From the NCBI GenBank assembly GCA_030591195.1, contig JAUVBO010000306.1, positions 1 to 5,366 of the forward strand: a stretch of 5,366 nt of DNA, given 5' to 3'. Origin of the DNA: Pseudomonadota bacterium (GTDB lineage Bacteria; Myxococcota; Polyangia; GCA-2747355; JACKDQ01). Under the pieces are notes generated by a model that was not told where the DNA came from, did not search any database, and worked only from the letters and a program-made list of their open reading frames with translations. Below, piece by piece: positions 5,220 to 5,366 of the stretch. Made by a program: the position numbers and the translations under genes. Every line of letters starts with the position of its first letter. Within the stretch, counting starts at the first letter, position 1.

Positions 5220-5366
5220 TCAGGGCAGCACCTTGCCGTCGTCGTAGCCAGTGCTCGGAGGGGACGGGGTGAAGTCGCCGAAAGTCGCCGGCGCCTGGTA
5301 CAGCCAGCACTCCTGCGTCGGGCCGCCTTGCGAGCGGGGCGCTATGATCGTCCTCGCTGAGCGACC
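5220..5366 (-). CDS. Possible C-terminal end of a convergent gene, unknown function (partial)
   Basis: A 48-codon frame is open from the window edge to TGA at 5222-5220. The inferred tail includes GGPTQECWLYQAPATFGDF and ends STGYDDGKVLP, with natural-looking use of Trp, Tyr, Phe and Asp. About 85% of codons end in G or C, rising to about 91% over the last 35 codons; the first 13 codons at the edge are poorer and include ATA, TCA and AGG. There is no start in the window. Two hairpins lie just beyond the stop. A competing plus-strand frame from GTG 5269 exists and is noted as rejected. No family is recognised. The call depends on the neighbouring sequence. Confidence 0.33.
   Translation of the reverse strand, partial: GRSARTIIAPRSQGGPTQECWLYQAPATFGDFTPSPPSTGYDDGKVLP

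Noticed and set aside
5271..5290. Tandem 10-mer GAAGTCGCCG/AAAGTCGCCG
   Set aside because: Only two copies with a mismatch, inside a possible coding stretch; not distinguishable from chance in GC-rich DNA.
5269..5366. Plus-strand frame from GTG 5269 with GGAGGGG five bases upstream, open to the edge
   Set aside because: The Shine-Dalgarno match is attractive, but the 32 residues show no signal peptide or motif, and the overlapping minus frame reads more like protein. It cannot be excluded without the next sequence.

Overview
This is a very GC-rich bacterial window. A zinc-ribbon Ser/Thr kinase, a Pro/Asp-linkered Cys-rich lipoprotein and a repetitive Cys-rich exported protein together suggest Myxococcota or a related deltaproteobacterial lineage. 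That assignment rests on gene style alone, because there is no rRNA or marker gene here.

The left half reads leftward. A Cys-rich exported protein (999-1859, four 45-residue, eight-cysteine units) overlaps a second predicted Cys-rich lipoprotein (425-1021). After a gap of about 195 bp comes the 5' end of a eukaryotic-type Ser/Thr protein kinase that leaves the window (1-229). The gap contains a plus-strand coding-like stretch, 228-417, that looks like a small gene with a +1 frameshift.

The right half reads rightward. From a 77-bp divergent intergenic region carrying a 7-bp inverted repeat, a NodU/TobZ-type carbamoyltransferase (1937-3697) is followed, with a 4-base GTGA overlap, by a radical SAM protein of the COG1244/RaSEA type (3694-4686). 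RaSEA makes archaeosine in archaeal tRNA. A bacterial homologue translationally coupled to an O-carbamoyltransferase is the most interesting feature of the window. I infer that the two enzymes act in one small-molecule or nucleoside modification pathway; the substrate cannot be read from the sequence.

The last 680 bp hold no convincing complete gene. They contain several hairpins, one of them a plausible terminator for the two-gene operon. At the right edge is a 48-codon open stretch on the minus strand that may be the C-terminus of a convergent gene. No tRNA, rRNA, CRISPR array or intact mobile element was recognised.
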